64,000 nt of DNA from Kineosporia aurantiaca JCM 3230 (GTDB taxonomy: Bacteria > Actinomycetota > Actinomycetes > Actinomycetales > Kineosporiaceae). The translations under genes and the position numbers were made by a program. The notes under the pieces are model-generated. The model saw only the letters and a list, made by a program, of their open reading frames with translations. It did no database searches and was not told the origin of the DNA. Positions within the stretch are counted from its first letter, which is position 1, and the number at the start of each line of letters is the position of its first letter. The stretch spans positions 124,001 through 188,000 of the forward strand of contig JODP01000016.1 of NCBI GenBank assembly GCA_000719025.1, written 5' to 3'. Below, piece after piece: positions 55,714 to 63,719 of this stretch.

Positions 55714-56549
55714 GCGCGGTGACCGAGACCCCGGAGCCGGTAAAGCCCTTGGTGAGCTGGACCTATCGGATTGCCGCGGAACTCGGGCAGTTCCGTGGGG
55801 CCGGCTCCGTGGTGGCGCGTAATGTCCGCGTCGCCCGGCACGGTCTGGTCGTGGTGCTCTCGGGGTTCTTCGAGCCGCTGTTCTACCTGCTCTCCCTGGG
55901 CGTCGGTATCGGCGCGCTGGTAGGGAAGGTCGATTACCAGGGGACGCCGGTGGGCTACCAGCAGTTCATCGCACCTGGGCTGCTGGCTGTGTCGGCGATG
56001 AACGGCGCGGTCGCGGACTCGACCTTCAACGTGTTCTGGAAGCTGAAATACGCGCGGATCTACGACGGGATGCTGGCGACTCCGCTGGGTCCGCGCGCGG
56101 TGGCGGCCGGGGAGATCTGCTGGGCCCTGTTGCGCGGCGCCGGTTACGCCACCGCATTCCTGCTGATCCTGCTGGTCGCGGGCTACGTGCAGTCGTGGTG
56201 GGCGGTGCTCGCGGTACCGGCCGCCACCCTGGTCGGGCTGGCGTTCGCCGGGGCCGGGATGGCTGCCACCACGTTCATGCGGTCCTGGCAGGACTTCGAC
56301 CTGGTGCACCTGGTGGTGCTGCCGCTGCTCCTGCTCTCCACGACGTTCTACCCGCTCTCCACCTACCCGGGCGGGTTCGCCCTGCTCGTACAGCTCACCC
56401 CGCTGTACCACGGGGTTGAGCTGGAGCGGGCCCTGGTACTCGGCGCGGTGGACCCGAGCGTGCTCGTCCACCTGCTGTACCTGCTGGCTATGGGCACGGC
56501 CGGACTGCTGGTGGCCGGGCGCCGGCTGGAGCGTCTGCTGCTGTCCTGA
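55710..56549 (+). CDS. ABC-2 type permease, second subunit
   Basis: A 279-residue permease homologous to its neighbour (NodJ-like): VVLSGFFEPLFYLLSLGVGIG, YQQFIAPGLLAVSAMNGAVADSTFNVFWKLKYARIYDGMLATPL and VLPLLLLSTTFYPLSTYPG. With the first permease it forms a heterodimeric channel; the exported substrate is not evident. GTG 55710 overlaps the previous stop. Confidence 0.9.
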   Translation: MSAVTETPEPVKPLVSWTYRIAAELGQFRGAGSVVARNVRVARHGLVVVLSGFFEPLFYLLSLGVGIGALVGKVDYQGTPVGYQQFIAPGLLAVSAMNGAVADSTFNVFWKLKYARIYDGMLATPLGPRAVAAGEICWALLRGAGYATAFLLILLVAGYVQSWWAVLAVPAATLVGLAFAGAGMAATTFMRSWQDFDLVHLVVLPLLLLSTTFYPLSTYPGGFALLVQLTPLYHGVELERALVLGAVDPSVLVHLLYLLAMGTAGLLVAGRRLERLLLS

Positions 56550-56597
56550 GGCGGGTTTTCGTGGGCTGGTCTGAGGTGTTGACCAGCGGGATCTGAC

Positions 56598-56641
56598 CCG
56601 TCCTGGCGAGGCGGGCGGCCTGCGGGCCCCGCCGAGGACGG
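56598..56641. terminator. Imperfect hairpin between exporter operon and ankyrin gene
   Basis: CCGTCCT (56598-56604) pairs with AGGACGG (56635-56641), enclosing a GC-rich imperfect inner stem. It lies between convergent genes and ends at the ankyrin stop. Confidence 0.4.
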
Positions 56642-57079
56642 TCAGTCGCGCTGGCGCGGCAGCGGGAACGAACTGGTGGTGGAGAGCAGGTCGGTCAAGC
56701 CGATCCGCTCGGCCAGCCGTCGCGGGCTGACCCCCATCGAGTTGGCCGCGTCCGGGTCGGCGCCGTGGGCGAGCAGCGCGTCCGCCGCGCCCCGCTGGCC
56801 GTGCGCGGTGAAGACCGCGCGCCACAGCGGCGTGTTGCCCCAGCGGTCGGTGGCCCGCAGATCGGCCCCGGCCGCGACCAGCAGCGTGATCACCTGAGGG
56901 TGCTGCTCCTGGGCGGCGTAGTGCAGCGGCGTGAAGCGCACCGCGTCCTCCTGGTGCAGGTCGGCACCCTCGGCCAACAGGCGGGCGACCTCGGTGGCGT
57001 CGCCGTCGGCGGCTGCGTAGTGCAGCGGGGAACGCCCGAACTCGTCGGTTTCGCGGAGTGCATCGATCATGTCCAGCAT
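56642..57079 (-). CDS. Ankyrin repeat protein
   Basis: A 145-residue protein with about four ankyrin repeats and little else: DEFGRSPLHYAAADGDATEVARLLAEGAD, AVRFTPLHYAAQEQHPQVITLLVAAGAD, DRWGNTPLWRAVFTAHGQRGAADALLAHGAD and NSMGVSPRRLAERIGL. Repeats have the expected 33-residue-like period. ATG at 57077-57079 has AGAGG upstream; the ATG three codons on is an alternative. Binding partner unknown. Divergent from recA. Confidence 0.88.
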   Translation of the reverse strand: MLDMIDALRETDEFGRSPLHYAAADGDATEVARLLAEGADLHQEDAVRFTPLHYAAQEQHPQVITLLVAAGADLRATDRWGNTPLWRAVFTAHGQRGAADALLAHGADPDAANSMGVSPRRLAERIGLTDLLSTTSSFPLPRQRD

Positions 57080-57308
57080 TGTGCCTCTAAGTAACGTCCA
57101 ATTCCACCCCTTTCCAGCGCGTGTCACACCCCGTTCCGGAAATCGTCATCCGGCCCTGGCCAGTGATGATGCTGGGTCAGCAGGGAACTACGGGATGAAT
57201 GTGACGTAACATCGAGGGGCGGATCCAGTGCAGCGTGTGATCACATTGCGTGTTCAACAGTGATTGCGCAGCGTGACAAAATGAGGAGCGGGGATTCGCG
57301 CCGCAGGC

Positions 57309-57327
57309 TTTTGCAGGGCATGCAAAA
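57309..57327. promoter_or_regulatory. TTTTGCA-N5-TGCAAAA inverted repeat
   Basis: Perfect 7-base arms with a 5-base spacer, A/T-rich in a GC-rich genome. Typical dyad for a dimeric regulator; the protein is unknown. Confidence 0.4.
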
Positions 57328-57391
57328 TGCAGTTGTGCGGCGATTTCCCGAAGCCGCGGGCCGGAAGAGACCCGGGCGTGTCGCTTGCCCG

Positions 57392-57409
57392 TCCGAACAC
57401 ACGTTCGGA
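57392..57409. promoter_or_regulatory. SOS (LexA) box of recA
   Basis: CGAACACACGTTCG at 57394-57407 matches the actinobacterial LexA consensus CGAAC-N4-GTTCG perfectly, extended to an 18-base palindrome. It lies between TTGCCC (57385-57390) and TAGAGT (57410-57415), which fit -35 and -10 elements with a 19-base spacer, so LexA would block this promoter. Confidence 0.9.
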
Positions 57410-57512
57410 TAGAGTCCCGGTTGTTCCGGCGGTACGGGATCAACGGCGATCGTGTCTCCACCGGCGCACTCGAGTGCCCGGTTTTCCACAGGGCGAAGTT
57501 ACTCGGCGAAGA

Positions 57513-57535
57513 TTGTCGGTGGTCGCGTCTAGCGT
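57513..57535 (+). promoter_or_regulatory. PafBC (RecA-NDp) promoter of recA
   Basis: TTGTCGGTG-N8-TAGCGT, a perfect match to the mycobacterial RecA-NDp motif TTGTCRGTG-N8-TANNNT. It lies 70 bases before the recA ATG and downstream of the LexA-controlled promoter, so recA should have both LexA-dependent and LexA-independent damage induction. Confidence 0.85.
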
Positions 57536-57605
57536 CTCCATCGACGGAAGAACCCCGGCGCACCGCGACACCTCGCGAAGCCGGCCGACTGTGAGGTGAA
57601 CTCCC

Positions 57606-58640
57606 ATGCCCGCTCCCGCGGACCGTGAAAAAGCTCTCGACGCCGCTCTGGCCCAGATCGACCGGCAGTTCGGCAAGGGTTCGGTGATGCGTCTGGGCGA
57701 CGACACCCGTCCCCCGATCGAGATCATCCCGACCGGCTCCATCGCGCTCGACATCGCGCTCGGCATCGGCGGTCTTCCGCGCGGCCGGGTCGTCGAGATC
57801 TACGGCCCGGAGTCCTCCGGTAAGACGACGGTCGCCCTGCACGCCGTGGCCAGCGCCCAGCGCGCCGGTGGCATCGCCGCCTTCATCGACGCCGAGCACG
57901 CCCTCGACCCGGAGTACGCGAAGAAGCTCGGGGTCGACACCGACGCGCTGCTGGTCTCCCAGCCCGACACCGGTGAGCAGGCGCTGGAGATCGCCGACAT
58001 GCTGGTCCGCTCCGGCGCGCTCGACATCATCGTCATCGACTCGGTGGCGGCCCTGGTGCCGAAGGCCGAGATCGAGGGCGAGATGGGCGACAGCCACGTC
58101 GGCCTCCAGGCCCGGCTGATGTCGCAGGCGCTGCGGAAGATCACCGGTGCGCTGAACAACTCCGGCACCACCGCGATCTTCATCAACCAGCTGCGCGAGA
58201 AGATCGGCGTGATGTTCGGGTCTCCCGAGACCACCACCGGTGGTAAGGCGCTGAAGTTCTACGCCTCGATCCGGCTCGACGTGCGCCGCATCGAGACCCT
58301 GAAGGACGGCACCGACGCGGTGGGTAACCGCACCCGGGTCAAGGTCGTGAAGAACAAGATGAGCCCGCCGTTCAAGCAGGCCGAGTTCGACATCATCTAC
58401 GGCCAGGGCATCTCCCGCGAGGGCGGCCTGATCGACATGGGTGTCGAGCACTCGTTCATCCGCAAGTCCGGGGCCTGGTACACGTACGAGGGCGACCAGC
58501 TCGGCCAGGGTAAGGAGAACGCGCGCGGGTTCCTGCGCGACAACCCCGACCTGGCGAACGAGCTGGAGAAGAAGATCAAGGAAAAGCTTGGCGTGGGCGC
58601 AAAGGTGGACGCTCCCGCCGAGGTCGCGGTCAGCTTCTGA
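57606..58640 (+). CDS. recA: Recombinase RecA
   Basis: Central recombinase and SOS co-protease. The 344-residue protein is complete and intein-free: Walker A GPESSGKT at 67-74, RecA signature ALKFYASIRLDVRRIE, and loop L2 in the NQLREKIGVMFGSPETTTGG region. Start ATG 57606. Regulated by the SOS box and the PafBC motif upstream. RecX follows after 120 bases. Conserved DUF3046-recA-recX order is interrupted here by the ABC exporter and ankyrin genes. Confidence 0.98.
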   Translation: MPAPADREKALDAALAQIDRQFGKGSVMRLGDDTRPPIEIIPTGSIALDIALGIGGLPRGRVVEIYGPESSGKTTVALHAVASAQRAGGIAAFIDAEHALDPEYAKKLGVDTDALLVSQPDTGEQALEIADMLVRSGALDIIVIDSVAALVPKAEIEGEMGDSHVGLQARLMSQALRKITGALNNSGTTAIFINQLREKIGVMFGSPETTTGGKALKFYASIRLDVRRIETLKDGTDAVGNRTRVKVVKNKMSPPFKQAEFDIIYGQGISREGGLIDMGVEHSFIRKSGAWYTYEGDQLGQGKENARGFLRDNPDLANELEKKIKEKLGVGAKVDAPAEVAVSF

Positions 58641-58760
58641 TCCCGTTGGTGATCCCGCCCCGGCGCCGGCCGACCTCCTCCGGTACCGGTCGGAACCGGG
58701 GCTGACCACCACAGGGGCCAACTTCCCGGCCCTCCGAGGCCGAGTGAAGGTGACGAACAG

Positions 58761-60290
58761 ATGACCGATGACCAGCGACGGTCCCGGGGTGTCCTGGAGG
58801 GGGGCACCCCGGGGCTGGCGACTGTCCATGATCTCTTCTCCGGGCGCGTGGCCGGCAGCGGTTCGGGTGCGCGAGGCAAGAAGACCGGGCGCGAAGAGGC
58901 TGCTCCTGTCGTCAGTCTCGACGGAACACGGCTGAATCAGCACGACCTGCGCGACATGATCGCTCAGAAGGAAGCCGAGTGGCGGGCCGCTCAGGCCGCG
59001 AACGAGGACCAGGGGCCAGACGGCTCGGCCCCGGGCGACGAGGCTTCGGACGACCGCGCGTCGGACGGCCGCGCGTCGGGTGGCCGGGCGTCAGGCGGCC
59101 GCGCGTCGGGTGGCCGGGCTTCCGGCAACGACCGGGCTGTGGATAGCGACGCCGGAGCGGCGTCTGTGGGTTCGTCGGCCACATGGCCCGCGGAGGAACC
59201 GGCGCCCGCTGGGCAACCGGCGTCCACGAGAGAACCGGCGTCCACGAGGAAACCGGCTTCCACGGGTAAACCTGGCTCCATGGGAGAGCCGGGGTCCACT
59301 GAGAACCCGGTGCCCGCGGGAGAACTTGCGCAGCCGGCATGGAGCTCTCCGGAGTGGGGCGTTCAGGCACCAGAGGGTGAGCAAAAGCGTTCGGGCGGGG
59401 GGCGTTCGGGTGGGCTCAGCCGACGTGATCGTCAATCGCTGAGGGACCGGGCGCCGGGCGAAGGGGCTCCTGGACGTTCGGAGGGGTTGCGAGGTTCTGA
59501 GGGGCTCCGAGGTTCGGAAAGGCTCCGAGGTTCGGAGGGGCTGAGGGGTTCTCAAGGGCTCAGAGATTGGGGGCTCTCCGAAGGGCCGAACCTGCCCAGA
59601 GGGCCTGGCGCTACCGCAGAAGATCCGGGCGGGGCTGCCCCACGTCGTGGCCGGAATGACGCGCGTCGTGGTCAAGGGCTGAGCCGGAAGCCGCGCGAGG
59701 GGTCGTTCGGGCGGAAGGGTCGCGGTCGGACATCGGCCAATGGTGAGAACGAGCTTGAGGGCGACAACGGAAGGCCGCCTCGAACGCCGGAAGAGCTGAA
59801 GGAGGAGGCCCGCGAGATTCTGCTGAAGCAGCTCTCCGCCGGACCGCGCACCCGCTCGCAGCTGGCCAAGACCCTCGCCGAAAAGGACATCCCAGACGAG
59901 GTGGCCGCCGCCGTGCTGGACCGGTTCGAAGAGGTCGACCTGGTCGACGATACGGCGTTCTCAAAGCAGTACGTCGAAAACCGGCACAGCGGGCGGGGTC
60001 TGGCACGGCGGGCGTTGGCTTATGAGCTGCGGCAGAAGGGTGTGGCCGACGAGACGGTGCGCGAGGCCGTGGACGCGGTCAGTTCCGACGATGAACTGGC
60101 TACAGCCCGGCAACTGGTCCGGAAGAAGGCCGCCAGCATGACCAAGGACGATCCGGAGCGAAGGATGCGTCGGCTCGCGGGGATGCTGGCGCGCAAGGGC
60201 TACGGGTCGGGCGTCGCGTACCAGGCCATTCGGGAAGAACTGGCCGACCTCGACGCCGAAGGCCTGTTCGGCCACCCCGACTTCGACTGA
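58761..60290 (+). CDS. recX: Regulatory protein RecX with long repetitive N-terminal extension
   Basis: RecX inhibits RecA filaments. Typical RecX is 150-200 residues; this frame encodes 509. The RecX three-helix repeats occupy about residues 343-505 (REILLKQLSAGPRTRSQLAKTL, DDTAFSKQYVENRHSGRGLARRALAYELRQKGV, ARKGYGSGVAYQAI). The first ~340 residues are disordered and contain tandem repeats of 5 and 6 residues (see repeat entries). ATG 58761 has AAGGTG about 10 bases upstream. A shorter internal start cannot be excluded, but the frame is open and codon use is coding-like to the first ATG. Confidence 0.9.
   Translation: MTDDQRRSRGVLEGGTPGLATVHDLFSGRVAGSGSGARGKKTGREEAAPVVSLDGTRLNQHDLRDMIAQKEAEWRAAQAANEDQGPDGSAPGDEASDDRASDGRASGGRASGGRASGGRASGNDRAVDSDAGAASVGSSATWPAEEPAPAGQPASTREPASTRKPASTGKPGSMGEPGSTENPVPAGELAQPAWSSPEWGVQAPEGEQKRSGGGRSGGLSRRDRQSLRDRAPGEGAPGRSEGLRGSEGLRGSERLRGSEGLRGSQGLRDWGLSEGPNLPRGPGATAEDPGGAAPRRGRNDARRGQGLSRKPREGSFGRKGRGRTSANGENELEGDNGRPPRTPEELKEEAREILLKQLSAGPRTRSQLAKTLAEKDIPDEVAAAVLDRFEEVDLVDDTAFSKQYVENRHSGRGLARRALAYELRQKGVADETVREAVDAVSSDDELATARQLVRKKAASMTKDDPERRMRRLAGMLARKGYGSGVAYQAIREELADLDAEGLFGHPDFD
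59043..59132 (+). repeat. Six 15-base tandem repeats in recX
   Basis: Encodes six ASGGR-like pentapeptides (variants ASDDR, ASDGR, ASGND). In frame with recX. Confidence 0.9.
59199..59324 (+). repeat. Seven 18-base tandem repeats in recX
   Basis: Encodes hexapeptides PAPAGQ, PASTRE, PASTRK, PASTGK, PGSMGE, PGSTEN, PVPAGE. In frame with recX; divergence increases to the right. Confidence 0.9.
59478..59567 (+). repeat. Five 18-base tandem repeats in recX
   Basis: Encodes SEGLRG, SEGLRG, SERLRG, SEGLRG, SQGLRD. In frame with recX. Confidence 0.9.
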
Positions 60291-60312
60291 TCCGAAGCTG
60301 ATCCCCAACTGA

Positions 60313-60345
60313 CCCGGAACCGGCCCGAAGAGGGCCAGTTCCGGG
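60313..60345. terminator. Bidirectional hairpin between recX and PRC-barrel gene
   Basis: 14-position stem (60313-60326 with 60332-60345) with one mismatch and a 5-base loop, between convergent genes. Confidence 0.7.
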
Positions 60346-60354
60346 TGACTCACA

Positions 60355-60840
60355 TCAGGGCGCGAAGTTGCCGTTGCCCTGGAGGGTCACGTCGTGCGGC
60401 TCACCCGGCACCGGGGCTCCGGTACCGAAGGCAGGCTCGTGCTGACGGCCGCTCAAAGGCACCTCTTCCGAGGCCACGCTCTCAGCGGCGGGTTCGCCCT
60501 CGCTGGCGGTGGTGATGTGCGTGTGCCCGTCGAACGTGTGGAAGAACTCGTGCAGCCGGGCCACCTGGGCGTTCGACAGTGCACCGTCATGCGGCTCGAT
60601 GTGCGGCTGGTTGTCGAAAATGTCCTCGGTGAAGGGCAGGGTCAGCCGGTCCTGGCCATCGCGCACCTCGGCGGCGGGCACGAATCGCAGCGTGTCGTCC
60701 GCGGCGAAGGAGACCCATTCCAGGTTTCGGTCCAGGTCGTTGAAGTACACCTCGCGGACATCGCCCAGACGTTCTCCCCGGGAGTCGTGGATCGGGCGTC
60801 CGACCAGCTCACGGGCTTCTTCGGGCTTCAGGTTCAGCAT
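60355..60840 (-). CDS. PRC-barrel domain protein
   Basis: A 161-residue cytoplasmic protein. The N-terminal 75 residues form a PRC-barrel: LVGRPIHDSRGERLGDVREVYFNDLDRNLEWVSF and RFVPAAEVRDGQDRLTLPF. The C-terminal half is a His/Glu-rich region (FDNQPHIEPHD, HEFFHTFDGHTHITT) without a recognised fold. PRC-barrel proteins of this type occur in stress and RNA-related contexts, but no role can be named. ATG at 60838-60840. Divergent from the flavoprotein gene. Confidence 0.82.
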   Translation of the reverse strand: MLNLKPEEARELVGRPIHDSRGERLGDVREVYFNDLDRNLEWVSFAADDTLRFVPAAEVRDGQDRLTLPFTEDIFDNQPHIEPHDGALSNAQVARLHEFFHTFDGHTHITTASEGEPAAESVASEEVPLSGRQHEPAFGTGAPVPGEPHDVTLQGNGNFAP

Positions 60841-61030
60841 TTCTTCTCCTCCCGTCGGGCGCCCGGTCAGGCGTCGTCACGAGGCCTTCAGTCTCGCCCG
60901 ACCCGGGCGGCGCACCAGTTGAGAAGACCAGTCCCCGGATCCTGACCCGGGCCCGGACCGGATTGGCTTTCTGTGCCGGACCTGTGACGCACTGAAGTTT
61001 CTCTGAAATACCCGAATTACGTTCGGCCAC
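60841..61030. promoter_or_regulatory. Divergent intergenic region upstream of the flavoprotein operon
   Basis: 190 bases. CCGAA (61012-61016) and TTCGG (61022-61026) form an inverted repeat with a 5-base spacer 5 bases before the flavoprotein ATG; it could be an operator or a leader stem. No clear promoter hexamers. Confidence 0.35.
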
Positions 61031-62626
61031 ATGAGTGGCAAGGTGGACTACCTGATCATCGGCGCGGGCCCTGCGGGCCTGCAGCTGGCCGCGCAGTTCC
61101 AGCGGGCCGGTCGCGACTACCTGGTCCTGGAGGCGGGCCCCGGCCCGGGCACCTTCTTCGAGACCTTTCCCCGCCACCGGCAGCTGATCTCGATCAACAA
61201 GAGATACACCGGATCGTCCGACCCGGAGTTCAACCTCCGGATGGACTGGAACTCGCTGCTCAGCGAAGGCAGCGCGCAGGACGGGACCCCGGACCCGGAC
61301 CTGCTGTTCACCAAGCGCACCCGGAGCTACTTCCCGCCCGCTCAGGAACTGGTGTCGTACCTGCACGACTATGCCGAGAAGACCGGCGTCCGGGTGCGTT
61401 ACAACACCCGCGTCGACCAGGTCGCCAAGGCCGACGACCGGTTCACCGTGCAGGCCGGGGACGAGACCTACTCCGCCAAGCGCGTGATCGTCGCCACCGG
61501 CGTCTCCAAACTCAATCTGCCGGACGTCGAGGGCATCGAGAGCGCCGAGCGGTACGACACGGTGAGCGTCGACCCGGACGACTTCATCGATCAGCGCGTG
61601 CTGATCATCGGCAAGGGCAACTCCGCCTTCGAGACCGCGGACGCCCTGGTCGAGACCGCGGCTGTGATCCACGTGGCCGGACCGAACTCGCTGCGGCTGG
61701 CCTGGCGCACGCACTTCGTCGGGCACCTGCGCGCGGTGAACAACAACTTCCTGGACACGTACCAGCTCAAGTCGCAGAACGCGATCCTCGACGGGCAGGT
61801 CCAGCGGATCCAGCAGAACGCGGACGGCTCGTATCAGGTGACGTTCAGCTTCGCCCGGGTCAACGAGGTGATCAAGGAACTGCACTACGACCGGATCATC
61901 GTCGCCGCCGGATTCCGCTTCGACGCCTCGATCTTCGATGCGAGCGCCCGCCCGGATCTGGTGATCAATGACCGGTTCCCGGCGCAGACTCCGGCCTGGG
62001 AGTCGGTCAACGTGCCCGACCTGTACGTGGCGGGAACGCTCAGCCAGATGCGCGACTTCAAGAAGTCGACCAGCGGGTTCATCCACGGTTTTCGCTACGG
62101 GGTAAGGGCGCTCGGGAAGATCCTCGACCAGCGCTATGAGCAGCAGGACTGGCCTACCACGGAACTGAAGTATGACCCGCGGGCGATAACCGACGCAGTG
62201 ATCGAGCGGGTGAACCGCACCTCAGCGCTCTGGCAGCTGTTCGGCACGCTCTCCGACATTGTCACGGTTGATGAAGGACGGGTGCGGTACCTGGAGGAGG
62301 TCCCGGTCGACTACTTCAAGGAGGGCGGGGTAGGGGTACCCGAGCACGCGTTCGTCGTCACCTTGGAGTACGGGCCGGATCACGACCAGGTGGATCCGTT
62401 CGACATCAGCGTTGCCCGGATCGCGCAGGATCAGCCGGGGCAGGCGCACGATGCGGCGTACCTGCATCCGGTGGTGCGGCACTACCGCGACGTCCGAGGT
62501 ACGCCGGAGTTGGTTGCTACCCACCACCTGGCCGAGAACCTGGAGAACGAGTGGAACCGGCCGGCGGTGCATCAGGATCCGCTGACCGAATTCCTCGATC
62601 GAAGCCTCAGCCCGGCTGCCGTCTGA
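61031..62626 (+). CDS. FAD-dependent oxidoreductase (FOXRED2-like flavoprotein)
   Basis: A 531-residue flavoprotein. The N-terminal FAD-binding motif is YLIIGAGPAGLQLA (residues 7-20), and a second Rossmann motif for NAD(P) is VLIIGKGNSAFETA, the variant GKGNSA seen in FOXRED2-type and flavin monooxygenase-like proteins. A FATGVS-like element (VIVATGVSKLN) and LYVAGTLSQMRDFKKSTSGFIHGFRYG complete the fold. The last ~110 residues are extra. ATG 61031. First gene of a three-gene cluster with FMN oxidase and an unassigned gene, 10 bases apart. Substrate unknown. Confidence 0.85.
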   Translation: MSGKVDYLIIGAGPAGLQLAAQFQRAGRDYLVLEAGPGPGTFFETFPRHRQLISINKRYTGSSDPEFNLRMDWNSLLSEGSAQDGTPDPDLLFTKRTRSYFPPAQELVSYLHDYAEKTGVRVRYNTRVDQVAKADDRFTVQAGDETYSAKRVIVATGVSKLNLPDVEGIESAERYDTVSVDPDDFIDQRVLIIGKGNSAFETADALVETAAVIHVAGPNSLRLAWRTHFVGHLRAVNNNFLDTYQLKSQNAILDGQVQRIQQNADGSYQVTFSFARVNEVIKELHYDRIIVAAGFRFDASIFDASARPDLVINDRFPAQTPAWESVNVPDLYVAGTLSQMRDFKKSTSGFIHGFRYGVRALGKILDQRYEQQDWPTTELKYDPRAITDAVIERVNRTSALWQLFGTLSDIVTVDEGRVRYLEEVPVDYFKEGGVGVPEHAFVVTLEYGPDHDQVDPFDISVARIAQDQPGQAHDAAYLHPVVRHYRDVRGTPELVATHHLAENLENEWNRPAVHQDPLTEFLDRSLSPAAV

Positions 62627-62636
62627 CGAGGCCGAG

Positions 62637-63719
62637 ATGCGTTTCCGCGTGGCGGACTTCGAGCAGGAGGCACGAGCGCGGCTGGATCCGGTGCACTACG
62701 ACTTCTTCGCCGGGGCGGCCGGAGACGAGTCCACCTGTAGGGCCAACCTTGAGGCCTGGCAACGGATCCGGCTACGGCCGCGGGTTCTCCGGGGTAACGC
62801 CAAACGCGATCTCGGTGTGTCGGTGTTCGGTCGTGACCTGTCGATGCCGGTCCTGATCGCCCCGACGGCCTTCCACCGGCTCGCGCATCCGGATGGAGAG
62901 CTCGCGACGGCGCGCGCAGCGGCGTGCGCGGGCACGATCATGATCGTCTCGATGGCGGCGACCAGCAGAATTGAGGACGTCGTCGACGCCGCCCGGAGCG
63001 CGGCTCCGGACCGGGAACCGCACCTTTGGTTCCAGCTCTACCTTCAGCCGGACCTCGCCTTCACCCTCGCGCTGATCCGCCGGGCCGAAGCGGCGGGAGC
63101 GTCCGCGCTGGTGGTGACCGTTGACTCACCGGTGTTCGGGCGGCGGGAACGGGATCATCAGAACGGATTTCACGACCTCCCGTCGGGTCTTCGGTGCGAG
63201 AACCTGGTCGACGGGACGGGGCAGGCCCGGGAGATCGCGATGGACGCCTCATTGACCTGGGAGGCCATCGACCGGCTGAGAGGCCAGACCCGGCTGCCGA
63301 TCCTGCTCAAGGGAGTGCTGCATCCCGAGGACGCCGGGCTGGCCGTCGAGCACGGGGTGGACGGGTTGGTCGTCTCCAATCACGGCGGACGTCAGCTCGA
63401 CGGCGCAATCGCTTCAGCCGACGCGCTGCCGGACATCGTTGCCGCCGTCCCGGCCGGTTTCCCGTTGATCGTGGACGGCGGAGTGCGCCGGGGTATCGAC
63501 GTGGTCCGGGCAGTCGCGCTGGGTGCGACCGCGGTGGGGATCGGTCGCCCGGTGATCTGGGCGTTGGCAGCGGGCGGCCAGGAAGGCGTGACGGAGCTGC
63601 TCGAACTGCTGCGTACCGAGTACGACCAGGCGCTGGCGCTGTGCGGGGGAGCGTCGGCCGCTGATCTGGACCGAACCTTGTTGAACGAAACCTCGCTGAT
63701 CGAAAGAGGAGCACGATGA
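62637..63719 (+). CDS. FMN-dependent alpha-hydroxy-acid oxidase
   Basis: Lactate/glycolate oxidase-family enzyme of 360 residues. Characteristic parts: HYDFFAGAAGDE near the N-terminus, FMN-binding Ser/Thr region PTAFHRLAHPDGE, FQLYL, VTVDSPVFGRRERD, LLKGVLHPEDA with the conserved Lys, and the active-site SNHGGRQLDGA with catalytic His and Arg, followed by IVDGGVRRGIDVVRA. All catalytic residues look intact. ATG 62637, 10 bases after the flavoprotein; its stop overlaps the next ATG (ATGA). Substrate could be a biosynthetic hydroxy acid, not necessarily lactate. Confidence 0.92.
   Translation: MRFRVADFEQEARARLDPVHYDFFAGAAGDESTCRANLEAWQRIRLRPRVLRGNAKRDLGVSVFGRDLSMPVLIAPTAFHRLAHPDGELATARAAACAGTIMIVSMAATSRIEDVVDAARSAAPDREPHLWFQLYLQPDLAFTLALIRRAEAAGASALVVTVDSPVFGRRERDHQNGFHDLPSGLRCENLVDGTGQAREIAMDASLTWEAIDRLRGQTRLPILLKGVLHPEDAGLAVEHGVDGLVVSNHGGRQLDGAIASADALPDIVAAVPAGFPLIVDGGVRRGIDVVRAVALGATAVGIGRPVIWALAAGGQEGVTELLELLRTEYDQALALCGGASAADLDRTLLNETSLIERGAR

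Larger units (their letters stand above)
57080..57605. promoter_or_regulatory. Divergent regulatory region of recA
   Basis: A 525-base region with no convincing gene but dense signals: a 6/7-pair palindrome at 57199-57212, TGTGATCACA at 57236-57245, TTTTGCA-N5-TGCAAAA at 57309-57327, a perfect SOS box at 57392-57409 and a PafBC promoter at 57513-57535. See the separate entries. The ankyrin gene starts at its left edge and recA at its right edge. Confidence 0.75.

Noticed and set aside
57236..57245. TGTGATCACA as a Crp site
   Set aside because: Crp sites have TGTGA and TCACA separated by six bases; here the halves abut.
57241..57599. Short frames in the recA upstream region
   Set aside because: They overlap the SOS and PafBC sites, have no ribosome-binding sites and encode no recognisable sequence.
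59043..59567. Tandem repeats in recX as a CRISPR array
   Set aside because: Units are 15-18 bases, contiguous without spacers and in frame with a long coding sequence.
61012..61026. CCGAA...TTCGG before the flavoprotein as an SOS box
   Set aside because: The halves lack the required C and the 4-base spacing of CGAAC-N4-GTTCG.
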